NCBI RefSeq assembly: GCF_011305995.1
Contig: NZ_CP049910.1
Coordinates: 3,410,001-3,474,000 of the forward strand
Source of the DNA: Diaphorobacter sp. HDW4A
GTDB lineage: Bacteria > Pseudomonadota > Gammaproteobacteria > Burkholderiales > Burkholderiaceae_C
Direction: 5' to 3'
DNA length: 64,000 bases
Shown: positions 18,268 to 26,583 of the stretch, in pieces
Position numbering within the stretch: the stretch's first letter is position 1
Layout: each line of letters opens with the position of its first letter
Made by a program: the position numbers and the translations under genes
Notes under the pieces: model-generated
What the model was told of the DNA's origin: nothing
The model's input: only the letters and a program-made list of their open reading frames with translations
Database searches by the model: none

Positions 18268-18301
18268 AGCCCACGCCATTTCAAGTGGCGTGGGGCTTTT
18301 G
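18268..18301 (+). terminator. terminator after the protease gene
   Basis: AGCCCACGCCA pairs with TGGCGTGGGGCT (one bulge) around TTTCAAG and is followed by TTTTGT. It lies about 40 bases after the protease stop, which argues that the gene was recently functional. Confidence 0.7.
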
Positions 18302-18443
18302 TGGCTCAACTTCGGGAGCTCCGCTGCATTGCAAATCCTCGCAATAGCCCGAACTATTGCTGCGGTGTGCACCTTGCAGCCCACCCCGATTCGCATCTTG
18401 CAATCTCTCGTGCTGAGATCACAAACAAGTTCTGAAGACTTAA

Positions 18444-19043
18444 TCAACGATATGTCTTGAAACGCGACTCGTCAGCGATGAAGATCTTCTCGCCAAATGG
18501 TGCCTCATTCGAACCAAATGGCATCTGCGCGCGCAGGGCCCACGAAGCGGGCAGTTCCCAGGTGCTGGTCACCTGGGCGTCGATCACGGGCGAGTAGTGC
18601 TGCAGGCTGGCACCGATGCCAGCTTCGGCCAGAGCGGTCCAGACGGCGAACTGGGCCATGCCGGCGGAGTGCTCCGAGAACATCGGGAACTTGTCGGCGT
18701 AGAGCGCGAAGTCCTGCTGCAGCTTCTGGATCACGGCCTGATCTTCAAAGAACAGCACCGTGCCCGCGCCTGCGGCAAAGCTGTCCATCTTGGCGTCGGT
18801 CTTGACGAAGGCGTCAGCGGGCACCATGGGGCGCAGGGTTTCGCGGGTGATGTTCCAGAGCTTTTCGTGTGCCGCGCCAAACAGGATCACGACACGCGCG
18901 CTTTGCGAGTTGAACGACGATGGCGCCTGGCGCACGGCCTCGCGGATCAGGGCATCAACCTGCTCGACGGAGATAGGGAGGTTCTTGCCGAGGGCGTATT
19001 GCGTGCGGCGCTTGGTGAAGAGAGAGATTGCGTTGCTGGTCAT
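18444..19043 (-). CDS. nitroreductase family protein (Frm2/Hbn1-like)
   Basis: A 199-residue FMN-dependent oxidoreductase. The N-terminus SLFTKRRTQYALGKNLPIS and the block APSSFNSQSARVVILFG are those of the Frm2/Hbn1-type bacterial nitroreductases, smaller than NfsB. FMN contacts are expected from KRRTQYAL and SFNSQSAR. LPASWALRAQMPFGSNEAPFGEK is the conserved C-terminal segment. These proteins reduce nitroaromatic compounds in vitro; the physiological role is usually redox or lipid-stress related. I start at 19043 because similarity begins at MTSNAISLF; the longer open frame upstream is not supported. It lies just outside the AT-rich island and has typical host composition. Confidence 0.85.
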   Translation of the reverse strand: MTSNAISLFTKRRTQYALGKNLPISVEQVDALIREAVRQAPSSFNSQSARVVILFGAAHEKLWNITRETLRPMVPADAFVKTDAKMDSFAAGAGTVLFFEDQAVIQKLQQDFALYADKFPMFSEHSAGMAQFAVWTALAEAGIGASLQHYSPVIDAQVTSTWELPASWALRAQMPFGSNEAPFGEKIFIADESRFKTYR

Positions 19044-19269
19044 GTGCTTGAAGAAAGTTGTGACTTCACGCCCCCGGGATATCGGCGCATGCCTTCGCAG
19101 CGAATGTCCCGATGGGCGGTCGGTCCAGTCTATTGCAGCCAACGCAGGGCGAAGGTCCAGTGCCACGTTACCCGGATACCCCATAGGGACGAGCAATCCA
19201 TGCAGAGCAGACAACCCGGAAATGCCATGCAACCCAGGCGCAGGCTCACCAAAGAAAAAGGCCTGAGAT

Positions 19270-19584
19270 TCAGGCCTTGGGATCTGGAAGCAAGCAGGCT
19301 TCGGCTACCTGCAGATTGTTGTCTTTGGCGAAGTTGAGGACGAAGTCCCACGCCATCGGCTCGTACTTCTGCAATTCGCGGTTGACCACCACGCACTTCA
19401 CACCATTCATGCTGGTGGGAACACACCAAGGTGAGTAACTCAGATGGCTGCCGGGGCTTGCGCCGCCGGGACGGAATTGACTCATAACCCCCGCCAGTCG
19501 CTCCGCCCAGTCACTCGGGCGGAAGGTTCGCCCTTCCAGGGTAATACCTTGTATGAATACTTCTTTTGCTTCGGGAGAGACCAT
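19270..19584 (-). CDS. DUF3579 domain-containing protein
   Basis: A 104-residue cytosolic protein with the conserved features of DUF3579: FIQGITLEGRTFRPSDWAER at the N-terminus, SYSPWCVPTSMNGVKCVVVN, and MAWDFVLNFAKDNNLQVAEA with LLPDP at the end. The family is essentially confined to betaproteobacteria, where it is commonly found divergent from or next to argD/argF, as here. No catalytic motif is evident and no function has been shown. Its promoter region shares 324 bases with argD and contains a perfect palindrome (19643-19656). Confidence 0.85.
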   Translation of the reverse strand: MVSPEAKEVFIQGITLEGRTFRPSDWAERLAGVMSQFRPGGASPGSHLSYSPWCVPTSMNGVKCVVVNRELQKYEPMAWDFVLNFAKDNNLQVAEACLLPDPKA

Positions 19585-19908
19585 CGGTGAGGCGTCGTGA
19601 ATAGTGAGTCATGGCATCGTGCGCCACGGGGTCCAATTCTAACTCTTATATAAGAGACAAGACCAAATGGCCCCGTAACTCGCTTTTTCAATAAATCTAA
19701 CGCATGACGTTATGTGATTGATGCATTTCAAGGTACGTAACGAGGGGCATGGCCTGCGTGCAGATCGCCCCGCTCGCATGACAGTGATGCGGAATACTCA
19801 ACGAACATGTCATGGCAAGCCCCTAGAATTGCATCTCGTTTTGCTGGCAGTTGCCACACTGCAATAGTGCCAGCTTTGTGTTTCCCAGCAATGTCAGGAG
19901 ATTTCCGC
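19585..19908. other. DUF3579-argD divergent promoter region
   Basis: 324 bases holding two outward promoters. It includes the palindrome at 19643-19656. No gene or RNA was recognised. Confidence 0.6.
19643..19656. promoter_or_regulatory. 14-bp perfect palindrome CTCTTATATAAGAG
   Basis: A perfect inverted repeat 59 bases upstream of the DUF3579 start. Its TTATAT/ATATAA core could also serve as a -10 in either direction. I take it as a candidate operator for the DUF3579 or argD promoter; the regulator is unknown. Confidence 0.4.
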
Positions 19909-21123
19909 ATGACCGCTTTTGCCCCGGCCGCCTCGCCCCACGTGATGAACACCTATGGCCGCGTCCCGATCGCTCTGGAGCGAGGCCAAGGCGTGCGACT
20001 GTGGGACGTGAACGGCAAGGAGTACCTCGACGGATTGGCGGGCATCGCGGTGAACACGCTGGGCCACAACCATCCCAAGTTCGTGCCCGCGCTGCAGGAG
20101 CAGGTCGCCAAGCTGATCCACACCTCGAACTACTACCACGTGCCCGGTCAGGAAGTGCTGGCCCAGTTGCTGGTCGAGCGCTCGAAGATGGACAACGTGT
20201 TCTTCTGCAACACCGGCCTCGAAGCCAATGAAGCAGCGATCAAGATCGCCCGCAAGTATGGCGTTGACAAGGGCATCGAGAAGCCCGTGATCGTGGTCTA
20301 CGAGCACGCCTTCCATGGCCGCTCCATCGCCACTATGACCGCCACCGCCAACGAGAAGATCCGCAGCGGATTCGGCCCCCTGCTGGACGGCTTTCTGCGC
20401 GTGCCGGTCAATGACTTCGACGCACTCAAGAAGGCCACCGAAGGCAACCCCAACATCGTCGCCGTGATGATGGAGCCCATCCAGGGCGAAGGCGGTCTGC
20501 ACCCGATGCGTGCCGAGTACATGAAGCAGGTGCGTGCACTGTGCGACGCCAACGAGTGGCTGATGATCCTTGACGAAGTACAGGCTGGCATGGGCCGCAC
20601 CGGCAAGTGGTTCGCCCACCAGTGGTCCGGCATCGTGCCTGACGTGATGTCGCTCGCCAAGGGCCTTGGTTCAGGCGTGCCCATCGGTGCGGTCGTCGCA
20701 CGTGGCAAGGCCTCCGACGTGCTCAAGCCGGGCAACCACGGCACCACGTTCGGCGGCAACCCACTCGCCATGCGCGCTGGCATCGAGACCATCCGCATCA
20801 TGGAAGAAGACAAGCTGCTGCAGAACGCCGCCGATGTGGGCGAGCACCTGAAGGCCGCGCTCAAGACCGCATTCGCCGGTGAAAAAGGTGTGATCGACGT
20901 GCGCGGTCAGGGCCTGATGATCGGCGTCGAACTCGACCGTCCGTGTGGCGCGCTGATCGGACGCGGTGCGGAAGAAGCCAGCCTGCTGTTCTCCGTGACG
21001 GCCGACACCGTGATCCGCCTCGTGCCCGCGCTGATCCTCTCGCGCGCCGAAGCCGACGAGATCGTTGCGCGCCTCGCGCCTCTGGTCAAGAAGTTCCTTT
21101 CGGAAGGAGCCGTGAAGCAATGA
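19909..21123 (+). CDS. argD: acetylornithine aminotransferase family protein
   Basis: A class III PLP aminotransferase of 404 residues. It opens with NTYGRVPIALERGQGVRLWD and has the PLP-phosphate region FFCNTGLEANEAAIKIARKY, the aspartate of LMILDEVQAGMGRTGKW, and the Schiff-base lysine in SLAKGLGSGVPIGA. In arginine synthesis ArgD converts N-acetylglutamate semialdehyde to N-acetylornithine. The ATG at 19909 follows AGGAG and matches the conserved start. Its stop overlaps the argF start as ATGA, so the two steps are translationally coupled. Some homologues also act on succinyldiaminopimelate or 4-aminobutyrate. Confidence 0.93.
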   Translation: MTAFAPAASPHVMNTYGRVPIALERGQGVRLWDVNGKEYLDGLAGIAVNTLGHNHPKFVPALQEQVAKLIHTSNYYHVPGQEVLAQLLVERSKMDNVFFCNTGLEANEAAIKIARKYGVDKGIEKPVIVVYEHAFHGRSIATMTATANEKIRSGFGPLLDGFLRVPVNDFDALKKATEGNPNIVAVMMEPIQGEGGLHPMRAEYMKQVRALCDANEWLMILDEVQAGMGRTGKWFAHQWSGIVPDVMSLAKGLGSGVPIGAVVARGKASDVLKPGNHGTTFGGNPLAMRAGIETIRIMEEDKLLQNAADVGEHLKAALKTAFAGEKGVIDVRGQGLMIGVELDRPCGALIGRGAEEASLLFSVTADTVIRLVPALILSRAEADEIVARLAPLVKKFLSEGAVKQ

Positions 21124-22043
21124 AGCATTACCTGAAGTTCTCCGATTTCACCGCAGACGAATACAACTACCTGTTCTCGCGCGCTGCCATCATCAAGGGC
21201 AAGTTCAAGAGCTACGAGAAATACCACCCGCTGTTCGACCGCACGCTGGCCATGATCTTCGAGAAGGCCAGCACGCGCACGCGTGTGAGCTTCGAAGCGG
21301 GCATGTACCAGCTCGGCGGCAGCGTCGTGCATCTGACCACCGGCGACAGTCAACTGGGCCGCTCCGAGCCGATTGACGACAGCGCCAAGGTCATCAGCCG
21401 CATGACCGATCTGGTGATGATCCGCACGTTCGAGCAAAGCAAGATCGAGCTGTTCGCAGCGAACTCGCGCGTGCCGGTCATCAACGGCCTGACCAACGAG
21501 TTCCACCCCTGCCAGATCCTCGCCGACATCTTCACCTTCATCGAGCATCGCGGCTCGATCACCGGCAAGACGGTGACCTGGGTGGGTGACGGCAACAACA
21601 TGGCCAACACCTGGCTGCAAGCCGCCGAGTTGCTGGACTTCACCGTCCACGTCAGCACACCGAGCGGCTACGAAGTTGACGAGAAGCTCGCCTTCGGCGG
21701 CCGCACGCCACGCGCGGGCTGCTACAAGGTCTTCGCCGATCCGATGGAAGCCTGCAAGGGCGCCGATCTGGTCACCACCGACGTGTGGACCAGCATGGGC
21801 TACGAGGCCGAAAACGAAAAACGCATGAAGGCCTTCGCCGACTGGTGCGTAGACTCCGACATGATGGCCGCCGCCAAGCCCGACGCCCTCTTCATGCACT
21901 GCCTGCCTGCCCACCGCGGCGAGGAAGTCATGGCCGACGTGATCGATGGACCGCAGTCCGTGGTCTGGGATGAAGCGGAAAACAGAATGCACGCGCAGAA
22001 GGCGCTCATGGAATACCTGCTGCTGGGCCGCCTCTCGGCCTGA
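21120..22043 (+). CDS. argF: ornithine carbamoyltransferase
   Basis: Joins carbamoyl phosphate and ornithine to give citrulline. The 307-residue protein has the carbamoyl-phosphate motif FEKASTRTRVSFEAGMYQLGG (STRTR), the ornithine-binding HPCQILAD, and MHCLPAHRGEEV near the C-terminus, where the Cys and Leu contact ornithine. Length is standard for anabolic OTCase. It is the second gene of the argD-argF operon (ATGA overlap) and ends at a clear terminator. Confidence 0.96.
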   Translation: MKHYLKFSDFTADEYNYLFSRAAIIKGKFKSYEKYHPLFDRTLAMIFEKASTRTRVSFEAGMYQLGGSVVHLTTGDSQLGRSEPIDDSAKVISRMTDLVMIRTFEQSKIELFAANSRVPVINGLTNEFHPCQILADIFTFIEHRGSITGKTVTWVGDGNNMANTWLQAAELLDFTVHVSTPSGYEVDEKLAFGGRTPRAGCYKVFADPMEACKGADLVTTDVWTSMGYEAENEKRMKAFADWCVDSDMMAAAKPDALFMHCLPAHRGEEVMADVIDGPQSVVWDEAENRMHAQKALMEYLLLGRLSA

Positions 22044-22425
22044 TCGCAAACACCACCATCATGGTTCAGGCGCACATCCACACCGAGCTCCCGAACCATC
22101 GCACCATCAAAAGCCTGCTCGCTCTGCGCTGCAGGCTTTTTCTTTGCCAATCGCGCACCGAGCGGCACCAGCACGCACAGCGCAAGCTGCATCGCCTGCG
22201 CCGCGCCGACGCATCACGCATCCCCGGCCACTATGGCCCGCGCGAGCACCTCTCGCTCGCCGTACGCGCACTGCATGTGCGCATCCACACCTTCACGCTG
22301 AAGTTCCTTCAAGGGCATACCTGAGGGCCCTGACCCGCATTCACTTTCTTCTTGCGCCAGCCGGATCGTCGACACATCGACGACCGACCCGCGCGTCGTG
22401 TGCGCGTCCGTGTTTTTTCCTCACC
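22044..22425. other. argF-YkgJ intergenic region
   Basis: 382 bases with the argF terminator at 22109-22145. An 87-codon open frame at 22061-22324 overlaps the terminator and has no protein-like character. Nothing else was recognised. Confidence 0.6.
22109..22145 (+). terminator. argD-argF operon terminator
   Basis: AAAAGCCTGC and GCAGGCTTTT form a 10-bp perfect stem around a 12-base loop, followed by TCTTT. Confidence 0.85.
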
Positions 22426-22782
22426 ATGTCCTCCTGCCAACCCGAACTCCATCCCTGCGTGACCTGCGGCGCCTGCTGCAACACCTACCGCGTCGAATTC
22501 CCTGTCTACGAGCTGCAATCCATGGGCGGCGACGTGCCCGATGAGCTCACGCATGCCGTCAACGGCAACCGCGTGCGCATGAACGGCACAGCACATTTCC
22601 CGGTGCGCTGCGACGCGCTGATCGGGGGCCTCGGCGTGGAGTCGATCTGCCGCATCTACGAGCAGCGTTCATCGACCTGCCGCAACTTCGACTACGACTC
22701 CGACCGCTGCCACGAGGCCCGCGCCAAGCACGGCCTGCCACCACCGCAGCCGAACGATCCGATATTGCCGCTCGCGGCTTGA
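22426..22782 (+). CDS. YkgJ family cysteine cluster protein
   Basis: A 118-residue protein with the CxxCxxCC cluster CVTCGACCNTYRVEF at the N-terminus, then CRIYEQRSSTCRNF and a final Cys in DRCHEARAKHGL. These eight or so cysteines define the YkgJ/UPF0153 (PF03692) family, thought to bind zinc or an Fe-S cluster; no enzymatic role is established. A paralogue with the same layout lies at 43441-43776. It is convergent with a LysR gene 23 bases away. Confidence 0.85.
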   Translation: MSSCQPELHPCVTCGACCNTYRVEFPVYELQSMGGDVPDELTHAVNGNRVRMNGTAHFPVRCDALIGGLGVESICRIYEQRSSTCRNFDYDSDRCHEARAKHGLPPPQPNDPILPLAA

Positions 22783-22805
22783 GGCTGCATAGAAAACCAC
22801 AGCGC

Positions 22806-23699
22806 TCATCTCTTCGATGATCGCGCAAGTTGCCAGAACGCTGAAGCAGCAGGTGACAACCGTTTCGCGTTCAGGCACGCCAGTCCTACCTGCCGCGCCG
22901 TGCGAGGACGGATCTTGCGATAGACAACTCCGGCATAGCTTGTCGGAAGTGCGAGCGATGCGTTGATCGACACTCCCTGCCCGCGCGCAACGAACTCCAG
23001 AATCGACAACAACTGCGTCATCTCATGGGCAAAATGTGGCTGCAATTCGGCTCGCGCGAACATCCGCAGTATCAGCTCCTGCGATCCGGCATGGGTCAGA
23101 ATCAGCGGGAGTGTCGTCAGGTCACTCAGCTCAATCGTTTCATTGCTAGCCAGGAAATGTTGCGCGGGAAGCACCGCCACCAACTCATCCACGGCCAATG
23201 CGAGCGTATCGAACTGTGGCTTGGGCAACGTGACGAACCCAATCTCCACGCGTCGTTCGATGATGTCCAGCTCGATCTCGGAATCAGACTTCTCAGCCAC
23301 CCGCACTTCAATTGCGGGGTGCCGAAGTCCAAACGCAGCCAACAGCGGCGGAAGCAGATTGAGCGAAGAGCTAGGACCAAATGAACCCACGCCAAGCACG
23401 CCACCTTGAAGCCCCGCGTTCGCGTTTGCAGTGGTCTTCACCAGATTGAGCGCGGCAAATGCATCGCGGACATGAGGAAGAATGCGCTCGCCTGCCTGCG
23501 TCAGTTCAACGGTCGATGCGCTGCGATCCACCAGTATCGTGCCCAAAGTGGACTCCAAGGACCGCAACGCATGGCTTGTAGCAGAAGGCGTCATTCCGAT
23601 CTTCGAGCCTGCACTCGCAATGCTGCCTGCCTCCGCAATCGACAACAGCAACTCCAATTGCCGAAGCGTCGGCAGCAGCGACAAACTCTTCCTTTGCAC
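22806..23699 (-). CDS. LysR-type transcriptional regulator
   Basis: A 297-residue LTTR. The N-terminal winged helix-turn-helix reads LRQLELLLSIAEAGSIASAG, then GMTPSATSHALRSLESTLGT, followed by the linker helix and a periplasmic-binding-protein-like effector domain (about 95-297). It starts at a GTG at 23699 behind GAGGT. It is divergent from the ThDP enzyme and Bug receptor genes, the usual arrangement for an LTTR and its target operon, with a 16-bp palindrome in the gap. The coinducer is likely the substrate or product of that operon, but is unknown. Confidence 0.9.
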   Translation of the reverse strand: MQRKSLSLLPTLRQLELLLSIAEAGSIASAGSKIGMTPSATSHALRSLESTLGTILVDRSASTVELTQAGERILPHVRDAFAALNLVKTTANANAGLQGGVLGVGSFGPSSSLNLLPPLLAAFGLRHPAIEVRVAEKSDSEIELDIIERRVEIGFVTLPKPQFDTLALAVDELVAVLPAQHFLASNETIELSDLTTLPLILTHAGSQELILRMFARAELQPHFAHEMTQLLSILEFVARGQGVSINASLALPTSYAGVVYRKIRPRTARQVGLACLNAKRLSPAASAFWQLARSSKR

Positions 23700-23741
23700 G
23701 GCTCTACCTCGCCTTCATTAAGTTGGATGCTGCGCTGCAGC

Positions 23742-23757
23742 TTGAATTCAGATTCAA
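23742..23757. promoter_or_regulatory. LysR operator candidate in divergent promoter
   Basis: TTGAAT-TCAG-ATTCAA is a perfect inverted repeat between the LysR gene and the ThDP enzyme gene. A partial second copy (ATTCAGATTGAA) lies about 40 bases on, next to the downstream start. Two similar sites in a shared LTTR promoter is typical. Confidence 0.5.
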
Positions 23758-23818
23758 CCGATGTTGAAGCGATGAAATCCTACAGTAAGGACATCGATTC
23801 AGATTGAAGAAAGTTCCC

Positions 23819-25456
23819 ATGCTTGGATCCCAACTGGTCATCACCGCACTCAAGCGACACCACGTCACGACCATCTTCAGTTTGTCCGGAAACCAGATCA
23901 TGCCGCTGTATGACGCATGCATTGATGCAGGCATCCGGATCGTTCATGTACGCCACGAAGCTGCTGCGGTGTTCATGGCAGATGCATGGGCCCAAGTCAC
24001 CGGCGAAATCGGTGTGGCAATGCTCACGGCAGGGCCCGGCATTACAAATGGCGTGGCTCCGTTGTATTCGGCAGCACAGGCTGAAAGCCCGGTACTGCTC
24101 ATCTCGGGGGATTCATCCACCGCTGAAGATGGTCTCGGCGCATTTCAGGAAATGGATCAGACCGCGATCACCAGTCCACTCACAAAGATTTCGTACCGCC
24201 CGACCAGTGCAGCAGAACTGGCACGCTGCGTAGATGAAGTGATCTCTATCGCACTCAACCCGCGACGCGGCCCCGTGCACTTGGCTCTGCCGTTTGACTT
24301 ATTGACTCAGGAGTCCGGCATCCATCGGCTCCCTGATGTGACACCTTCACTTGCACTTCCATCACTGAGCACACTAGATCAAACGGCCCTGCATGACGTA
24401 CTGGCCAACGCAGAACGCCCGCTGATTCTGGCGGGCCCCACATGGGCCCGTGCACATATGCATGCAACGCGGAGCAAGCTGGAAACCGCACTTCAACTGC
24501 CTATCGTGCCAATGGAGAGCCCGCGCGGGCTCAAAGATCCATCTTGCGGTGATCTGGCCGGATTGATCGCACAAGCGGATGTCATCGTGTTGGCAGGAAA
24601 GGTGCTTGATTTCACACTCGCTTTCGGCCGCAATCCTACATTCCACGCGGATGCGCGTATCGTCGTGATCGACCCCGACACACATGTTCTGGACAGATCA
24701 CGTCGCATGCTCGGCACCCGATTGCACTCCGCGCTTCAATCAGATCCAGCGATGGCCCTGCAAGCACTTGGCGAGGCATCCCTTCAACCCAAGCGCGCCG
24801 ACTGGATTCGACAAGCCAGCGACTCGCTTGCCAGCAGAGCCATCCCGAACGCAGTGAGGCCCCCTTTCGGAGCGCTGTCCCCGCAAGCCTTGTGTGAAGC
24901 GGTCCAAGAATTTCTAGGCGGCGCGAACGACCCCATTCTTATATGCGATGGAGGTGAATTCGGGCAATGGGCACAGGCCTTCTGCAACGCCCCAATCCGC
25001 GTCATCAACGGGATGTCCGGAGCCATCGGTGGAGGCATCTGCTACGCCATCGCCGCAAAAATAGCCCGTCCCCAATCAACCGTTGTCGCGCTGATGGGTG
25101 ATGGAACAAGCGGTTTTCACTTCATGGAGATGGACACCGCAGTCCGTGAGCAGGCCTCCTTCGTCGCGATCATCGGCAACGACCTTCGCTGGAATGCTGA
25201 GCATCTGATTCAGATGAGAACGTACGGAAAAGAACGTCTCCTCGGTTGCGAGCTGGCTGAATCCGCCCGCTACCACGAAGCTGCAACAGCACTAGGAGCC
25301 CTCGGAGCCAACGCACACACCGCAGCAGAAGTGACGCACTTTCTGCGCACTTTGCACGAAGCATCCAAGGCAGTGCCACTTTGCATCAATGTCGCCATAG
25401 ATGGTCAGGCAGCTCCCGTTTTCAGCGGCAGTTTGAACGCATCAAGCTCGCACTGA
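23819..25456 (+). CDS. thiamine diphosphate-dependent enzyme (acetolactate synthase-like)
   Basis: A 545-residue three-domain ThDP enzyme. The N-terminal Pyr domain contains the catalytic glutamate in VHVRHEAAAVFMADAWA and the loop LTAGPGITNGVAPLYSA. The central domain is the FAD/nucleotide-binding-type fold (ILAGPTWARAH...), and the C-terminal PP domain has VVALMGDGTSGFHFMEMDTA, with the GDG...N ThDP/magnesium motif (about residue 427). It resembles the acetolactate synthase/benzoylformate decarboxylase/oxalyl-CoA decarboxylase superfamily; substrate cannot be chosen from motifs. ATG 23819 is preferred over an upstream TTG. It pairs with a Bug receptor and a divergent LysR, suggesting breakdown of a 2-oxo acid or related carboxylate. 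Confidence 0.8.
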   Translation: MLGSQLVITALKRHHVTTIFSLSGNQIMPLYDACIDAGIRIVHVRHEAAAVFMADAWAQVTGEIGVAMLTAGPGITNGVAPLYSAAQAESPVLLISGDSSTAEDGLGAFQEMDQTAITSPLTKISYRPTSAAELARCVDEVISIALNPRRGPVHLALPFDLLTQESGIHRLPDVTPSLALPSLSTLDQTALHDVLANAERPLILAGPTWARAHMHATRSKLETALQLPIVPMESPRGLKDPSCGDLAGLIAQADVIVLAGKVLDFTLAFGRNPTFHADARIVVIDPDTHVLDRSRRMLGTRLHSALQSDPAMALQALGEASLQPKRADWIRQASDSLASRAIPNAVRPPFGALSPQALCEAVQEFLGGANDPILICDGGEFGQWAQAFCNAPIRVINGMSGAIGGGICYAIAAKIARPQSTVVALMGDGTSGFHFMEMDTAVREQASFVAIIGNDLRWNAEHLIQMRTYGKERLLGCELAESARYHEAATALGALGANAHTAAEVTHFLRTLHEASKAVPLCINVAIDGQAAPVFSGSLNASSSH

Positions 25457-25514
25457 CTGGCATCAGCGCGACAACGAACGCGCCCGAATTCACAACAGTA
25501 GATGGAGACAAAAG

Positions 25515-26513
25515 ATGATCAAGCGACGCACTTCGTCAGCGTATATCCACGTCACTCTCGCCGGTCTGGGCTGTATGTTCGCGTCTGCAACTCTCGCGCA
25601 AGGTTATCCAACCAAACCCATCCAACTGGTGGTTCCCTTCAGTGCCGGAGGCGATGCAGACATGGCGGCACGCAATCTCTCCGCCGCAGCCCAGATCGTT
25701 CTTGGTCAACCCGTCATTGTCCTTAACAAGGCCGGAGCCAATGGAGCCATCGGTGCAACCTTCGTGAAGGACTCCTCCGCAGACGGGTACACCCTTCTTG
25801 TAGGCCGCATCGGCTCGCAGGTTCTGCTTCCCGCGCTCCAACCCAGAACGACGCCATACCAATGGAAGGATTTCACCTACATTGGTCTACTTGAACTGAA
25901 CCCCGTGGTATGCGTGGTGCATCCGGAGAGCGCCTACCGATCCCTCGCAGACCTTGCAAACGCATTGAAGGCACAGCCTGGCAAGCTGAACTACAGCCAC
26001 TCCGGACCCGCTACCGTACAGAATCTCGCACCCCAACTATTCTTTGCCAGCCTGAACATGAGACCAGACGCAGCCATCAACGTTCCTTACAAGGGTGGCA
26101 ACGAAGTGGCAATGGCAGTCATCACCAAGGATGTGGACTTCGCCTGCAATAACCTCAGTTCAATGACGGGTCTGCTGAGCGGTGGCAAGCTGCGCGCGTT
26201 GGTCACCACAACGCCTGAACGACTCTCGCAGTTTCCAGAAATTCCCACTGCGCGCGAGGCTGGCTTTTCACAATTGGAAGCCGTCATCGGCTGGAGTGCG
26301 CTGGTGGGCCCGCCAAAGATGAACCCAGACGCCGTGAAGAAGTGGGCGGATGCGCTCAAACAGGTGGCTAAGAATCAGAAGTGGGTCGCTGGCAACGCCA
26401 ATTTCGGAGGCATTCCACACGTTCTGAGCCCCGAGGAAACCGAGAAATACGTGAGCAACAGCTTTTCCACCTATGCCGATCTGGTGCGAAAGGCCGGTCT
26501 CGAAACGCAATAA
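25515..26513 (+). CDS. Bug family substrate-binding protein (TctC-like)
   Basis: A 332-residue periplasmic receptor. A signal peptide of about 31 residues ends near ATLAQGYP, and the mature protein starts with PTKPIQLVVPFSAGGDADM. KAGANGAIGATFVKDS and INVPYKGGNEVAMAVITKDVD are the conserved ligand-binding loops, followed by GWSALVGPPKMNPDAV. It is 58 bases after the ThDP enzyme gene and probably co-transcribed, so its ligand may be that enzyme's substrate or precursor. No TctA or TctB permease genes are near. Confidence 0.88.
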   Translation: MIKRRTSSAYIHVTLAGLGCMFASATLAQGYPTKPIQLVVPFSAGGDADMAARNLSAAAQIVLGQPVIVLNKAGANGAIGATFVKDSSADGYTLLVGRIGSQVLLPALQPRTTPYQWKDFTYIGLLELNPVVCVVHPESAYRSLADLANALKAQPGKLNYSHSGPATVQNLAPQLFFASLNMRPDAAINVPYKGGNEVAMAVITKDVDFACNNLSSMTGLLSGGKLRALVTTTPERLSQFPEIPTAREAGFSQLEAVIGWSALVGPPKMNPDAVKKWADALKQVAKNQKWVAGNANFGGIPHVLSPEETEKYVSNSFSTYADLVRKAGLETQ

Positions 26514-26530
26514 AGCGATGAACCAGAGAA

Positions 26531-26558
26531 CCGGTGGTACTCGCCACGGCACCACCGG
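26531..26558. terminator. hairpin between convergent Bug and TauE genes
   Basis: CCGGTGGT and ACCACCGG form a perfect 8-bp stem with a 12-base loop in the 70-base gap between convergent genes. There is no T-run, so termination is likely but not certain. Confidence 0.45.
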
Positions 26559-26583
26559 GATCCCGACGCCCAGAATCGGATCG

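Noticed and set aside
22061..22324. An 87-codon plus-strand open frame after argF
   Set aside because: It runs through the argF terminator hairpin, is His/Arg-rich in the manner of a random frame in high G+C DNA, and has no recognisable domain.
23819..25456. Identification of the ThDP enzyme as sulfoacetaldehyde acetyltransferase because a TauE exporter is near
   Set aside because: The Xsc-type motifs I know are not present, and the TauE gene belongs to the opposite-strand cluster with a hairpin between them.
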